Made by a program: the position numbers and the translations under genes. Below are positions 8,588 through 20,092 of a stretch of 64,000 nucleotides of DNA, piece after piece; position 1 is the first letter of the stretch; the number at the start of each line of letters is the position of its first letter. Where the stretch lies: contig JAMXIF010000051.1 in NCBI GenBank assembly GCA_028583685.1, positions 49,983,007 through 50,047,006 on the forward strand. Direction: 5' to 3'. Under the pieces are notes generated by a model. The model searched no databases, was not told the origin of the DNA, and worked only from the letters and a program-made list of their open reading frames with translations. The stretch comes from Petaurus breviceps papuanus. Taxonomy: Eukaryota > Chordata > Mammalia > Diprotodontia > Petauridae.

Positions 8588-11500
8588 ATGGAGGAAAAGA
8601 AACAGATAATAATCATAACTGTAAATATGAATAGAATGAACTCTCCCATAAAACGGAGGCAGATAGCAAAATGGATTAAAAATCATAATCCTACAATATT
8701 CTGTTTACAAGAAACACATCTGAAACAGAGGGATACACACAGGGTAAAGGTAAAAGGCTGGAGTAAAATATATCATGCCTCAGCTAAAGTAAAAAAAGCA
8801 GGGGTAGCAATCCTTATCTCAGATAAAGCAAAAGCAAAAATTGATCTAATTAAAGGAGATAAGGAAGGAAACTATAGCCTGCTAAAAGGCACCATCGAGA
8901 ATGAAGCAATATCATTACTTAGCATATGTGTATCAAGTGGTATAGCATCCAAATTCCTAGAGGAGAAGGTAAAGGAATTAGAGGAAGAAATAGATAGCAA
9001 AACTATACTAGCAGGAGATCTTAATCTCCCCCTCTCTGAACTTGATAAATCCAACCTCAAAATAAACAAGAAAGAAGTTAAGGAGGTGAACAGAATTTTA
9101 GAGTGGGTAGGTATGATAGATCTCTGGAGAAAATTGAATGGGGATAAAAAGAAATATACTTTCTTCTTAGTGGTTCATGGCACATACTCAAAAATCGACT
9201 ATGTTCTAGCACATAAAAACCTCACAATTCTGTGCAGCAAGGCAGAAATATTAAATGCTTCCTTCTCAGATCATGATGCAATAAAAATTATATGCAATGA
9301 AGGGCCATGGAAAGACAGACTAAAAACTAATTGGAAATTAAACAATTTAATCCTAAAGAATGAGTGGGTCAAACAAGAAATTATAGAAACAATTAGTAAT
9401 TTCATTCAAGAGAATGATAATAATGAGACAACATACCATAATTTGGGATGCATTAAAGGCAGTTCTTAGGGGAAGTTTTATATCCCTGAGTGTATACACG
9501 ATTAAATTAGAGAAAAGGGAGGTCAATGAATTGGGCATGGAATTGAAAAACCTATAAAAAGAACAAATTCAAAATCCCCAATTAAATACTAAATTAGAAA
9601 TATTGAAAACCAAAGGAGAGATTAATAAAATTGAAATTAAGAAAACTATTGAATTAATAAATAAAACTAAGAGCTGGTTTTATGAAAAAAGCAATAAAAT
9701 TGATAGACCCTTAGTCAATATGATAAAAAAAAAAAGAAAGAAGAAAACCAAATTATGAGTATCAAAAATGAAAAGGGTGAATCTACCTCCAATGAAGAGG
9801 AAATCAAAACAATAATTAGGAATTATTTTTCCCAGTTGTATGCACATAAATTTGACAATCTTAGGGAAATGGATGAACATTTACAAAAACACAAGTTGCC
9901 CAGATTAACTGAAGAGGAAGTAAATTACTTAACCCCATCTCAGAAAAACAAATTGAACAAGCCATCTGTGAATTCCCTAGGAAAAAATCTCCAGGGCCAA
10001 ATGGATTTATTACTGAATTCTATCAAACATTTAAAGAACAATTGATTCCAATACTCTACAAACTATTTGGGAAAATTAGTGAAGAAGGAATCCTACCAAA
10101 TTCTTTTTATGACACAAATATGGTACTGATGCCTAAATCAGGAAGAGATAAAACAGAGGAAGAAAAGTATAGACCAATCTCCCTCATGAACATAGATGCA
10201 AAAAATTTAAATAAAATATTAGCAAAAAGACTACAGCAACTTATCTCAAGAATAATACACTTTGATCAAGTAGGATTTATTCCAGGAATTGAAGGATAGT
10301 TTAATATTAGGAAAACCATCAGTATAATTGATCATATCAACAATAAAACTAGCAGAAACCACATGATAATCTCAATAGATGCAGAAAAGGTTTTTTACAA
10401 AATACAACATCCATTCCTATTAAAAACACTAGAAAGTATAGGAATAAATGGAACCTTCCTTAAAATAATAGGTAGCATCTATTTAAAACCATTAGCAAAT
10501 ATTATATGTAATAGGGATAAACTAGAAGCATTTCCAATAAGATCAGGGGTGAAACAAGGGTGTCCACTATCACCTCTCTTATTCAATCTGGTACTAGAAA
10601 TGTTAGCAGTAGAAATTAGAGAAGAAAAAGAAATCAAAGGTATCAAATTAGGCAAAGAAGAGACCAAGCCATCACTCTTTGCAGATGATATGATGATATA
10701 CTTAGAGAGTCCTAGAGAATCAAGTAAAAAACTACTTGAGACAATAAATAAATTTGGCAAAGTTGCAGGATATAAAATAAACCCACATAAATCCTCAGAA
10801 TTCCTACATATTTCCAATGAAATTCAATGTCAAGAGATATAAAGAGAAATACCATTTAAAGTTACTGTAGACATTATTAAATATTTGGGAATCTACCTGC
10901 CAAAACAAACCCAGGACCTATATGATCACAATTACAAAATACTTTTGACACAAATTAAGTCAGATCTAACTAATTGGAAAAATATCAATTGCTCGTGGCT
11001 AGGTCGAGCTAATATAATAAAAATGACAATTTTACCTAAACTAAATTATATATTTAGTGCCATACCAATCAATTTACCAAAAAACTACTTTATAGAGCTA
11101 GAAAAAATAGTAACAAAATTCATTTGGAAGAATAAATGGTCCAGAATATCAAGGGAATTGATGAAAAGAAATGCTAGGGAAGGTGGACTAGCTATACCAG
11201 ATTTCAATCTGTATTATAAAGCAGCAGACATCAAAACTACTTGGTACTGGCTAAGGAATAGAGGAGTGGATCAATGGAATAGATTAGGCACAAGAGATTC
11301 AGCAGTCAATGACTATTGTTTGATAAACAACCTATTGTTTGATAAACCCAAAGACCCCAGTTTTTAGGATAAGAACTCACTATTTGACCAAAACTGCTGG
11401 GAAAACTGGAATATAGTATGCTAGAAACTGGGCATAGACCATTACCTAACACCATATACCAAAATCAAGTCTTAATGGGTGCATGATCTAGGTATAAAGG

Positions 11501-12539
11501 TTGATACTGTAAGCAATTTCGGAAAACAAGGAATAGTTTACCTGTCAGATTTGTGGAGAGGGAAAGACTTTATGACTAAACAAGAATTAGAAAGCATTAT
11601 AAAATGCAAAATGGATAATTTTGATTACATTAAATTGAAAAGCTTCTGTACAAACAAAGCCAATGTAACAAAGATTAAGAGGGAGGTGGGAAATTGGGAA
11701 AGAATTTTTACAACCTATGTCTCTGATAAAGGACTCATTTCTAAAATATACAGAGAATTGAGCCAAATCTATAAGAATACAAGTCATTCCCCAATTGATA
11801 AATGGTCAAAGGATATGAACAGGAAGTTTTCAGAGAAAGAAATTAAGGCTATCTATAAGCATATGAAGAAATGCTCTAAATCACTATTGATTAGAGAAAT
11901 GCAAATCAAAACAACTCTGAGGTACCACATCTCACCAGTCAGACTGGCTAAGATGACAAAACAGGAAAATGACAAATGCTGCAGAGGATGTGGACAAATT
12001 GGAACACTAATGCATTGCTGGTGGAGTTGTGAACTGATCCAACAATTCTGGAAAGCAATCTGGAATTATACCCAAAGGGCTATAAATAATTTCATACCCT
12101 TTGACCCAGCAATACCACTTCTAGGATTGTATCCCAAAGAGATCATAGAAATGGGAAAAAGACCCATATGTACAAAAATATTTATAGCAGCTCTTTTTGT
12201 GTAGCAAAGAATTGGAAATTAAGGGGGTGCCCATCAGTTGGAGAATGGCTGAAAAAGTTGTGGTATATGCATGTTATGGAATACTATAGTACAATAAGAA
12301 ATGAGGAGCAGATGGACTTCATATTTACCTGGAGAGGCTTATACGGACTGATGCTGAGTGAGAAGAGAAGAGTACAGGAGGAATTTGTACACAATTACAG
12401 ACACAACTTATGTGTGATGACCAACTTTGATAAACTGGACTCTTCTCAGCAATCCAGAGACATAAGTCAAACCCAAAAGACTCATGATGGAGAGAGATGT
12501 TTACATCCAGAGAAAGAACTGCGATTGAACCCAGATTGA
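8588..12539 (+). pseudogene. L1 ORF2 (endonuclease and reverse transcriptase), broken
   Basis: ORF2p nicks target DNA and copies L1 RNA. The start ATG opens a 293-codon frame with an APE-type endonuclease whose catalytic landmarks are all present: VNMN, QETHL, GDLNLPL, YTFF, SKIDYV and SDHDA. A frameshift at about 9450 ends it. Later frames carry [66 protein letters not shown] and the RT motif FADD (10678-10689). The C-terminal Cys block CCRGCGQIGTLMHCWWSC lies at 11977-12030. Roughly ten stops and shifts break the frame, for example TAG for the expected TGG at about 10297. Family length is about 1,275 residues, which this copy would match. The exact end is uncertain because the last frame runs past the usual C-terminus. 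Confidence 0.95.
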
Positions 12540-12799
12540 AGCAAACTACCTGCCCTCTTTTGTTCTCTTGTTTGGTTTTGTTTCCTCTTCCCCATTCTTC
12601 GTTCCATATGTTACAATCCTTCTTTATAACCTGACTAATGCCTAATGTGAAAGTATTTGCAGATACTATACTTGATTGTATGCCGCCATGGGCGGGGGGG
12701 CGGGGGGGAAGGAAGGAGAGAAAATTTGAAACTCAAGGAATTGTTGTAATGAATCTTGTAAACTAAAAGTAAACAAATTAATAAAGACCAAAAAAAGAT
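12540..12799 (+). other. L1 3' UTR and tail
   Basis: T-rich then G-rich sequence (GGGCGGGGGGGCGGGGGG near 12690), as in many L1 3' UTRs, where a G tract is typical. AATAAA at 12780-12785 is followed by a short A run and the right TSD. Confidence 0.85.
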
Positions 12800-12813
12800 A
12801 ATGCTGTGTTATT
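12800..12813. repeat. L1 target-site duplication, right
   Basis: AATGCTGTGTTATT, 13 of 14 identical with 6405-6418. Confidence 0.85.
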
Positions 12814-13311
12814 ATTAGTCTTCCTTTGTCTTATGTTTAGTAAATATTTCTGATTAAGACTTATTGGAGTCATCTTGGGTGATTTGTTAATTGGGAAGCA
12901 TAGTAGAGAGTGTCTAAGAGCTATAGCATAAAACAGAAAAAGAGTAGCCAACTCACCAGAAGAATCTCTGGGTTCCTGAGAAAATTTCTTATAGATATGT
13001 CTCCTCCTTCTAGGTCAAGTGCTCATACAAAGTACATAGAGTACAAATGTAGGAGTGGAGTGAGAACCTGGAGAGAAGGGGATAGGGCACCAAAGCCATG
13101 CTACACTTATATAGAGTCTAAATTAGACCCTTTTCAATTTCCACCCAATTTCTCCTAATTCTGTACACTGGAACCAAGCATAATAAGTCTGATCTCATTA
13201 CATAAAACAATCCTCAAATGCTTGAAATCAGCCATCAAGCTCCTTCACTCCCTTCTCCTTCACTTCTCTGCTCTAGGCTAAACATTTTGATTTTCTTCAA
13301 GTGATCCTTAC
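12814..13311. other. Unassigned sequence
   Basis: No repeat recognised. The open frame 12910-13158 has no start context, domain or splice signal I trust. Part of 13150-13300 resembles decayed L2/CR1 antisense, but too weakly to call. Confidence 0.3.
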
Positions 13312-13590
13312 AGAGCAGTTAGGTGTACTCTGGAAAGAGGGCTGGGTCTGGAGTCTGGAAGACCTGAGTTCAAATCCAAACTCAGGTATTTACTAACTGT
13401 ACAATCTCAGACAAATCATTTAATCTCTGCCTCAGTTTTATCATCTGTAAAATGGGTATAATATCAACAGCATCTGCCTCCCAGAGTTGTCATGAGGAAC
13501 AAATGAAATAATTTCTAAGGGCTTAGCACAGTGTCTGGCAGACAGTAAGTGTTATGGAAGTATTAGTTATTATCATTATTAATATTAATG
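13312..13590 (+). repeat. MIR-type SINE
   Basis: Nearly complete: GAAGACCTGAGTTCAAATCC, TCTGTAAAATGGG, GTTGTCATGAGGA and CTTAGCACAGTGTCTGGCA, with a TTATTATCATTATTA end. Confidence 0.88.
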
Positions 13591-14035
13591 GCATCATATC
13601 CAGACCCTTCACAATCCTGGTTGCTGTCCTCTAGACAGCTAACCAGCCTTCTTGTCCAGAACTGAACACAGTGCTTCAGGTGTAGATTGAATAATTCAGA
13701 GTCCACTGGAACCATCACTTTCATTGTCCACCCCCAGCCTGGATGCCATGCCTCTCTCAATGCATGCCATATTAGATTTCACAGTAGCCACATCACACTG
13801 TTGACTCATTGATACTGAAGTCCACTAAAATTTCCAGGTCATTTTCATATAAATGGCTATCTAGCTATTTGTCTTTCATTTTTTCATTTGAAATTGAGGC
13901 TTTTAATTCAACCCTAGTACTTTTCATTCATTTTGTCTTATTAAAATGTAGCCCAACATTCTAAACTGTCGAGATCTTTTTCCATCCTAAGACTTTGTAT
14001 CTAGCATTGCCTTTAACGGGATGCTTTCATCAAGG
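13591..14035 (-). mobile_element. CR1/L3-type LINE, RT C-terminal part
   Basis: Antisense of the same RT region as the 1780-2830 copy. The complement encodes the equivalent of HLEYCVQFW (around GTCCAGAACTGAACACAGTG), and further right the region with GTCCACTAAAATTTCCAGG and GTAGCCCAACATTCTAAAC matches antisense of the LDK..WADRNKMKF block. It is old and heavily diverged. Confidence 0.75.
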
Positions 14036-14764
14036 AACCATTCATTAGACTTTCTCTTTTAGGACCAAGTTTTCTGCTTTGGTTCCATCTTTTTCTATCC
14101 CAGCAGATGTCTCTCCATCTGAACTTTGTCCTAGGTCCCTGCACTCCTGCCGAGTGCTTCTTGGTGTGGAAGGATGATGTTCCTGAGTCCCCTCTCCAGC
14201 CTTTATTAGCCCATACGTTGCAGTTAATAGCATTGTTCTATCCCTTTCCCTAGCTTGATCATCTTCAGAGTTGGGGTTGGCAGATGCATGGTCAAGCAAA
14301 ACACTTGTTTGACTTCAAAAAGCTCTTTTTTGGTCCTAACTGCTGCTGGACATCCCTACCATCTCCAAGTAGTCCTCAGAAACTGGGGCATTTTTAACCA
14401 GGTTATGGTATTATGTAACATATTCAAATGGATTCATTTAAATTCGATAACCCATTACCTTATATTGTCTGTTAGCAGAAAATAGAGCCCAAAAGAATCT
14501 GTCACAGACAGGCAAATTTTGCTTGGCCCCAAAGGAAAGAATGAGGAGGCACTAGGTGGAAATCACAAAGAGGCAATGATCAGCTTTTCCTTCTACTTAA
14601 TTTTAAGTTCAGTTCCTTGTCCAGTCGCACTGTCTGTCCCAGATAAATGTGGGTGAGTTCTATGTGTTGTCCGTTGGGCGGCATATCATACTTTGGACAA
14701 GAGGTATTCTTCAGCAACTTGCCTTTTCTTATATGGGTAGATTAGGTGAACGTTATCTAATTAG
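14036..14764. other. Unassigned sequence
   Basis: No element recognised over about 730 bp. Short open frames on both strands lack splice or promoter context. It may be unique sequence. Confidence 0.35.
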
Positions 14765-14904
14765 TTAATCAATCATTAAACATGTATTAAGCATCTACTT
14801 GTACCAAGCAATGTGCCAATGGTGGAAACACACAGACAAAGCAGTATTGTCTTTTCTCTCCAGAAGGCTTACATCCTAATGGGGAAGACAACGTAGAATC
14901 AAAA

Positions 14905-15070
14905 TATTATTGCTCTAGAGTTGGGAGGGACCTTAGAGGTCACCCAGTCCAACCCTATTTGACAGATGAGGAAACTGACTTGCTCTAGGTCACAGTTAGC
15001 AGTTATCTGAAGTAGGATTTGAACCTAGGTCTTCCTGACTCCAATGCCAGTGGAAACCACTGCCTCTGAT
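14905..15070 (-). repeat. MIR-type SINE inside L2
   Basis: Reverse MIR with AGAGTTGGGAGGGACCTTAG, TTGACAGATGAGGAAACTGA and GGATTTGAACCTAGGTC. It abuts the next MIR head to head. Confidence 0.85.
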
Positions 15071-15074
15071 ATGG

Positions 15075-15325
15075 AGAGGGCAACTGGATGGTACAGTGAC
15101 TAGAATGCTAGCCTTGGAGTCAGGAAGATCTTAGTTCACATGTTGTCTCAGGAACTTACTAACTGGGCAAATTACTTGACCTCTCAGTCTCAGTTTCCTC
15201 ATTTGTAAAATGGGTGTCCTGACAGCTCCTACCTTACAGAGTTATTGTAAGGATTGAATGAAATAACAAATGTAAAGTGCTCTGTGAACCTTAAACCACT
15301 ATATAACTAGGAGCTATTGTTATCA
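15075..15325 (+). repeat. MIR/THER-type SINE inside L2
   Basis: Complete forward copy: GGCAACTGGATGGTACAG head, CTTGGAGTCAGGAAGATC, CAGTTTCCTCATTTGTAAAA, TACAGAGTTATTGTAAGGAT and TGTAAAGTGCTCTGTGAAC. The head is the marsupial THER1-like variant. Confidence 0.88.
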
Positions 15326-15480
15326 GTACAAAGTATATGTATAAACAAGACCACAAAAATAAAATACAAGATTCCCATAATTAGAAGCTGGGATGATGTG
15401 AGGGTGCTAGCAGGTCCAGGAAAGGCCTCCAAAATAAGGTGGCACTTGAGTTGAGCCCTGAAAGAACCAAGAAATTAGTC

Positions 15481-16014
15481 AATAGAGATGGCTAATGAAA
15501 ATAAAAACAAGACCACACTTCCTGCTGGTCCAGCTTTGTTTCTGAGACCTGGCAATGCTTTCTCATCCTCAGATGAGGTCCTACTTAATCTGCCGTCTCT
15601 TAGATCAAATGCAAAATCTTGGACCTGGGTAGATGCAGAATCCCTCCTTTTAAACTATTTACATAAGAGCTTATCTCCTCTGGCCTTTTCTCTCTTGATG
15701 TCACTGTGTTTATAGATGTTGAAACCAAAATGTAAACCATATTGAAATTATTTTACAACAGACCTAGGAATCCATGGAATCTCCAGTCTCTATTGGCGTA
15801 TCTTAGGCAAGTTTGTTCAAGAGTTTCCTTTGGCATCCTGAATTTGCTTTTCCTTTTTTATCTTCCCAGTCAAACAGATTTAAGGGTGAGATATTTTGTT
15901 TTTGTTCTCTGTAACACAGAATATTTGCTATAAACCTTAAACTGAAAAAAGGGTGGCTTTCCCGGAATTCACTTTGACCTCGTTTGAACTTTGTGCAGAC
16001 AACCAAAGCTGGAA
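15481..16014. other. Unassigned sequence
   Basis: Contains a weak L2-like piece at 15530-15700 (AAATGCAAAATC, TTTTCTCTCTTGATGTC) but nothing certain. The open frames are not supported. Confidence 0.3.
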
Positions 16015-16215
16015 AGTGCCCGGTGACAGAGTCCAGATCCAAGAAGATCTTGATAGGTTAAATATTGGACTGAATCTAATAAGATGGAATTGGTTAAGGA
16101 TAAACATAAGGTCTTACATTTGGGTTTGAAAAATCATTTTCACACACACAAGAGGGGCAGATAAGGTTAGCCGGCAGTTTGTCTGGAAAAGATGGCAGAG
16201 GTCTATAGACCATTT
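16015..16215 (+). mobile_element. CR1/L3-type LINE fragment
   Basis: GAGTCCAGATCCAAGAAG, AAGATCTTGATAGG and ATCTAATAAGATGGAATTGG, then ATAAGGTCTTACATTTGGG, match the same RT C-terminal section as 1843-2130 (K.KVLHLG block). Both ends are truncated. Confidence 0.75.
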
Positions 16216-16510
16216 CATTATGCCCACTGAAAATTTTGTTCTATCCTCAACAAACTTTTTTTTTTACTTCCAAATTTTCAAGGAGCAGTCCTTTCACCTC
16301 CCTGCTCTCCACTTGAATGGACCATTTTTTTCCATTGACATGACTACCATATCACCTCTCACCTGGACTACTGTATTGGCCTCCTGTATTGGTTTTTTGC
16401 CTTAAGCTCCCCCCTGCAACCCACACAGAGTCCTAAAGTGCTATTCTGAAAGCACCATTCTAACAAAATCTCTCTACTTAAGCTTCACTGGAGCCCCATT
16501 GCCTATAGGA

Positions 16511-17867
16511 CAAGGGTTCCTTGTGGGTCATGGATCCCTTTGTCAGTCTTTTTCAGTCTGTGGACTCCTCAAAATCATGTCTTTAGATGAATAAAATAAA
16601 ATCAGATAACAAAGGTAACAAATTATATTGAAAAACAGTCGCGGTGAGGGGAGGGGGGTGTGGAGCCAGGATGGCAGAGTAAAAGCAGGAAACTTTCTCA
16701 GCTCGCACTCCAACCACCTCCAATATCTGTAAAAATAAAAAAAAAATGACTCTAAACAAATTTTAGGGCAACAGAACCCACGAAGTGACAGAGAAAAACA
16801 AATCTCATGCTGAAGAAGCCCAGCAGGCCAACAGGAAGGGTGTATCGCACCAGGCTGGGAGCTGAGTGCATTTCCATGTGAGCGGTGCAGGCCCAGGGTA
16901 GCCCTGACCAGCAGCACAGATTGTCTGGAGCAGACTTTAGGAGAGTGAATCACCAACAGCTGTGGCAGCTTCCAGACTTCTCAACACATAAATGCCAAAG
17001 AGAAAATAAAAGGTCAGTGGAGAACTCTGTTGGAACTGAGTGAGAGAGAGACCTTGTGGTGGCTATAGAGAGAGTGCCCTCCTCAGACCTCTGACAATGT
17101 TTGTGAAAGCCCCAGAGATTTGAGACACAGCTCTCTCCACTTTGGAAGCAGAGTTCTACTGTGGCAAAGAGCTCAAAAATCAAGTAATTGGCTGGCAAGA
17201 TGAACAAGCAGAGGAAGAGTAATCGGACCATAGAATCTTTTGGGGGAGACAAAAAGGATCAAAACATGGAACCAGAAGAAGACAACGAAGTCAAAACTCC
17301 TGCATCAAAAGCCTCCAAGAAAAACATGAATTGGTTACAAGCCATGGAGGAGCTCAAGAAGGATTTGAAAATCAAGTAAAAGAAATGGAGGAAAAATTCA
17401 GAAGAGAAATGAGAATTTTGCAAGAAAATCATGAAAAGTGAGTCAACATCCTGACTGAAGAAAACAACACCTTAAAAAATAGACTAACTCAAATGGAAAA
17501 AGGGACCCAAAAAGCCAATAAGGAGAAGTTTGCCTTAAAAAGATGAACTGGCCAGATGGAAAAGGAATTTCAAAAATTCACTAAAGAGAATAATTCCTTC
17601 AAAATTAGATTGGAGCAAATGGAAGATAATGACTTTATGAGAAATCAAGATACTATAAAACAGAACCAAACAAATGAAAAAAATAGAAGGCAATGTGAAA
17701 TATCTCATTGGAAAAACCACTGACCTGGAAAACAGATCCAGGAGAGATAATTTTAAAATTATTGGACTACTTGAAAGCCATGATAAAAAAAGAATCTAGA
17801 AAAATAGTTGCCAAAACATATAGATTTTTAAAATCAAGTTTTATGGACCCTAGATTAAGAACCCCTG
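16511..17867. mobile_element. hAT-type nonautonomous transposon split by L1
   Basis: Left part 16511-16639 starts CAAGGGTTCCTTGTGGGTCA; right part 17799-17867 ends GGATTAAGAACCCCTG-like, giving terminal inverted ends CA.GGGTTC / GAACCCCTG. Flanks CTATAGGA and CTTTAGGG agree in 6 of 8 bases, fitting the 8-bp TSD of hAT. Related copies in this window are at 25160, 37840, 46674 and 58821. Confidence 0.75.
16640..17798 (+). mobile_element. L1 with intact 5' end but early 3' end
   Basis: Begins with a 5'-UTR-like GGAGCCAGGATGGCAGAG block and runs through a spliced-looking leader into ORF1: MNKQRKSNRTIESFGG near 17200, an E/K-rich coiled coil, then TDLENRSRRDN near 17723. It stops in mid ORF1 at ATAAAAAAAGAATCTA, without ORF2 or 3' UTR. 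GAAAAACAGT (16630-16639) and GAAAAATAGT (17799-17808), 9 of 10 alike, look like TSDs. Normal L1 truncation removes the 5' end, so this is the reverse case. Premature polyadenylation or a HAL1-like element are possible causes. Confidence 0.75.
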
Positions 17868-17989
17868 CTTTAGGGCAAAATGAAAGTGCGCTTTTGGGAA
17901 TGCAAATCCACTAAAAATAGGACTACAGCCTAGAATTCCCGACTCTTTCCATATTGTTCCTCCTCATACATTCTATATTCCAATCCATT

Positions 17990-18145
17990 TTTCATTCAGA
18001 TGTCAAATTGATTTAGTATAGGTTTGACCATGTCATCCCCTTCCTTAATAAGCTCCAATGGTTCCCTATTACCTCCAGGATAAAATCTAAAATCCTTTAT
18101 TTGGCATATAACACATTTTCAGTGTCTCTCTCACCAGTGGTTCCT
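17990..18145 (+). mobile_element. L2 LINE fragment
   Basis: GGTTTGACCATGTCATCCCC, TGGTTCCCTATTACCTCCAG and ATAAAATCTAAAATCC. It repeats an L2 section already present at 16400-16510, so it is a separate copy. Confidence 0.75.
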
Positions 18146-18204
18146 CCCATCTGCCTACAGTAAACAGTAATGAATGCTATGAGAGAGTTGGTGAGTGCTT
18201 ATTT

Positions 18205-18400
18205 ATATAATAAGAATTAGGGACTGAACCTGTGATTTTATTAGTCTAGGGAACTCCCAGTTCTGGTGGTTAGTGCCTATGACTGTGGACAAATCATTGG
18301 TCCTCACTGGACCTCAGTTTCCTCATCTATAAAATGAGGATCCTGGACTACATGGTCCGTAAGTTCTCTTTTAGTTCTAGACCTACCATCCTATGATTTC
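18205..18400 (+). repeat. MIR-type SINE
   Basis: CCTCAGTTTCCTCATCTATA and AAAATGAGGATCCTGGACTA with the 3' TCTAGACCTACCATCCTATG. The 5' part is weak. Confidence 0.75.
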
Positions 18401-18431
18401 AGTGGGGGAAATTCCCTCCATCAATGAGAGT

Positions 18432-18592
18432 TGGCACCTTCTCTACAACTAATACTTTGTTCCCTAGGGCACTGAGAAATTAAGTGATTTGTCTAAGGTC
18501 ACATGGCAAGTATATGTCTGAGCTAGAACTTGAACCCAGGTCTTTTTGACTTCAAGGTCAGCTCTCTATCCACAACTCCATGCTGCTTTTAA
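18432..18592 (-). repeat. MIR-type SINE
   Basis: Reverse MIR core: AAGGTCACATGGCAAGT, GAACTTGAACCCAGGTC and CTCTCTATCCACAACTCCAT. Confidence 0.8.
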
Positions 18593-18761
18593 TAAAGTTA
18601 TGTGATAATAACAAATATACATGAATCTGTTTATGAATGTGCATATGTACATAGATGCACACATATATGTATAACAGTCTTCCTAGCCTGGAGAAATCAG
18701 CCACTCCAGTTCCATATTAAATATATTAAATGTAAGTAGTTATGTTAAATATAAAATGAAC

Positions 18762-18811
<50 letters not shown>

Positions 18812-19878
18812 CCTTTAAGGTTTATTCTTAAAATGTCTGCTTTAGGAATTCCAGGAGAAAATTATTTTTGAGACAATTATTCTCTGAGTGAGGGTTTTGA
18901 GACAATCAGTTCCTGATTTTTTAATATTATATAATGGAGTGAAATGGACATGAGAACTGCAATATGATTACAGGACAAATGTAATTTGTCTGATTACAGA
19001 CAGCAGATGAAAATTTTAATTATTAATAAAAAGCTAAGGTGAGGTCCTTAACAGAGAGTATCCATATTCTGAAACCACAAAGAGAAGAGAAGAGAAAGAG
19101 AACTGAAAGGAGATATTTCAAAATTGCATTAGCTAAGCTGGAAGCTGGAAGTGATGGACCCTATAGTTGCTATTTGAGGAGTAAGTCTAACTGAGCAGAG
19201 AAACAATTTGAAAGATAAAAATCAGAGATGTCACCCTGTGAATTGACTAATTTAAGTGCAGTGTGGATCAACTCAGCTTAGCAGCAGAAGCATCTATCCA
19301 ATACAGAAGCTATATTCAGCAAAGAATTTTTGCAGATAGTTCCCAAGACAAAAAGAAGACACCAAAGTCTGGAGTTCCAGAACTGTGAGATACCCTGAGT
19401 ATATGTGTTTTCTTCACTTATCTTGATAGGATTCTGTAAGTGTGTGTCTATTTTCCCTCAAAAAGTGAATTAGTAAGAGACGGTAACCTGGATTTATGTG
19501 TGAATTAGGATGTATTTGTCATTTATTCATCTATTTTACTATGTAGATAACTGTCATATAATTATTTTATCTTATTAAATAAATTACAATGATATATATG
19601 TAAGTTTAAGATATGAGTATCATTATTGTGAGTGACTGTGTAAATAGAAATGCATCAGTAGGGGCCAAAGATTTAAAAATGTGAGTAGGAAGAATGTTTT
19701 CTTCCCATCCCTCAGGTGGGTTCTCTCAGGAATCTATGAATAATTTAAGTGGTGATGATGGTCCTTTTCTGGGAACTTAGAACTGCTAACGTGATAAAAT
19801 ATCCAGGTAAGCAAGTCAATCCAGAAAGTAATTAGATATCCACACATTCAGGACAGAAGTATGAGGCATTATGAGTGG
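18593..19878. other. Mostly unassigned, with (TA)n
   Basis: A perfect (TA)n run lies at about 18766-18806. The rest (18840-19878) is AT-rich without a recognised family. Segments near 19080-19460 look repeat-like (purine-rich, then TTCTGTAAGTGTGTGTC), but I could not name them. Confidence 0.4.
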
Positions 19879-19879
19879 G

Positions 19880-20092
19880 TATAGAGTGTCATACCTGCAG
19901 TCAGGAAGACTCATCTTCATGAATTCAAATCTGGCCTCAGACAGGATCTGGGCAAGTTTCTTAGCCCTGTTTGCCTTAGTTTCCTCGTCTGTAAAATGAG
20001 CTGGAGATGGAAAGACAAACAACTCTAGTACCATTGCCAAGAAAACCCCAAATGGGGTCACAAAGAGTCAGACATGACTGAAAAATGGCTCA
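19880..20092 (+). mobile_element. MAR1-like SINE with BovB/RTE-type tail
   Basis: tRNA/MIR-like body (GCAGTCAGGAAGACTCATC, CTGGGCAAGTTTCTTAGCCC) then AAATGAGCTGGAGATGGAAA, CCCCAAATGGGGTCACAAAG and AGTCAGACATGACTGAA. The tail matches the BovB/RTE 3' end, implying movement by an RTE-type LINE rather than L1. Confidence 0.85.

Larger units (their letters stand above)
6419..12799 (+). mobile_element. Full-length L1 LINE, decayed
   Basis: A complete L1 body about 6.2 kb long once the nested SINE is removed. Order: GC-rich 5' UTR, ORF1, a purine-rich spacer of about 640 bp, ORF2, a 3' UTR with a G run, AATAAA at 12780-12785 and a short A-rich end. TSDs at 6405-6418 and 12800-12813 show a single retrotransposition event with no 5' truncation. 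Both ORFs carry several stops and frameshifts, so it cannot move. The TSD difference and SINE insertion mark it as older than the SINE but much younger than the L2 and MIR copies nearby. Protein motifs are still easily read. Confidence 0.95.
14765..15480 (-). mobile_element. L2 LINE 3' end split by two MIRs
   Basis: 14765-14885 is reversed L2 3' end (ATCAATCATTAAACATGTAT, AGCATCTACTTGTACCAAGC, CTTACATCCTAATGGGGAAG). Two MIRs follow, and L2 resumes at about 15330-15480 with AAGGCCTCCAAAATAAGGTG and TTGAGTTGAGCCCTGAAAG. The MIRs therefore inserted into the L2. Confidence 0.75.
16285..17985 (+). mobile_element. L2 LINE hosting a hAT and an L1
   Basis: L2 3'-region sequence 16285-16510 (CACCTCTCACCTGGACTACT, CTTCACTGGAGCCCCATTGC) stops at 16510 and resumes at about 17876 (GAATTCCCGACTCTTTCC, CTCATACATTCTATATTCCA), exactly the next part of L2. 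The gap is filled by a hAT element that is itself split by an L1. No complete frame remains. Confidence 0.75.
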
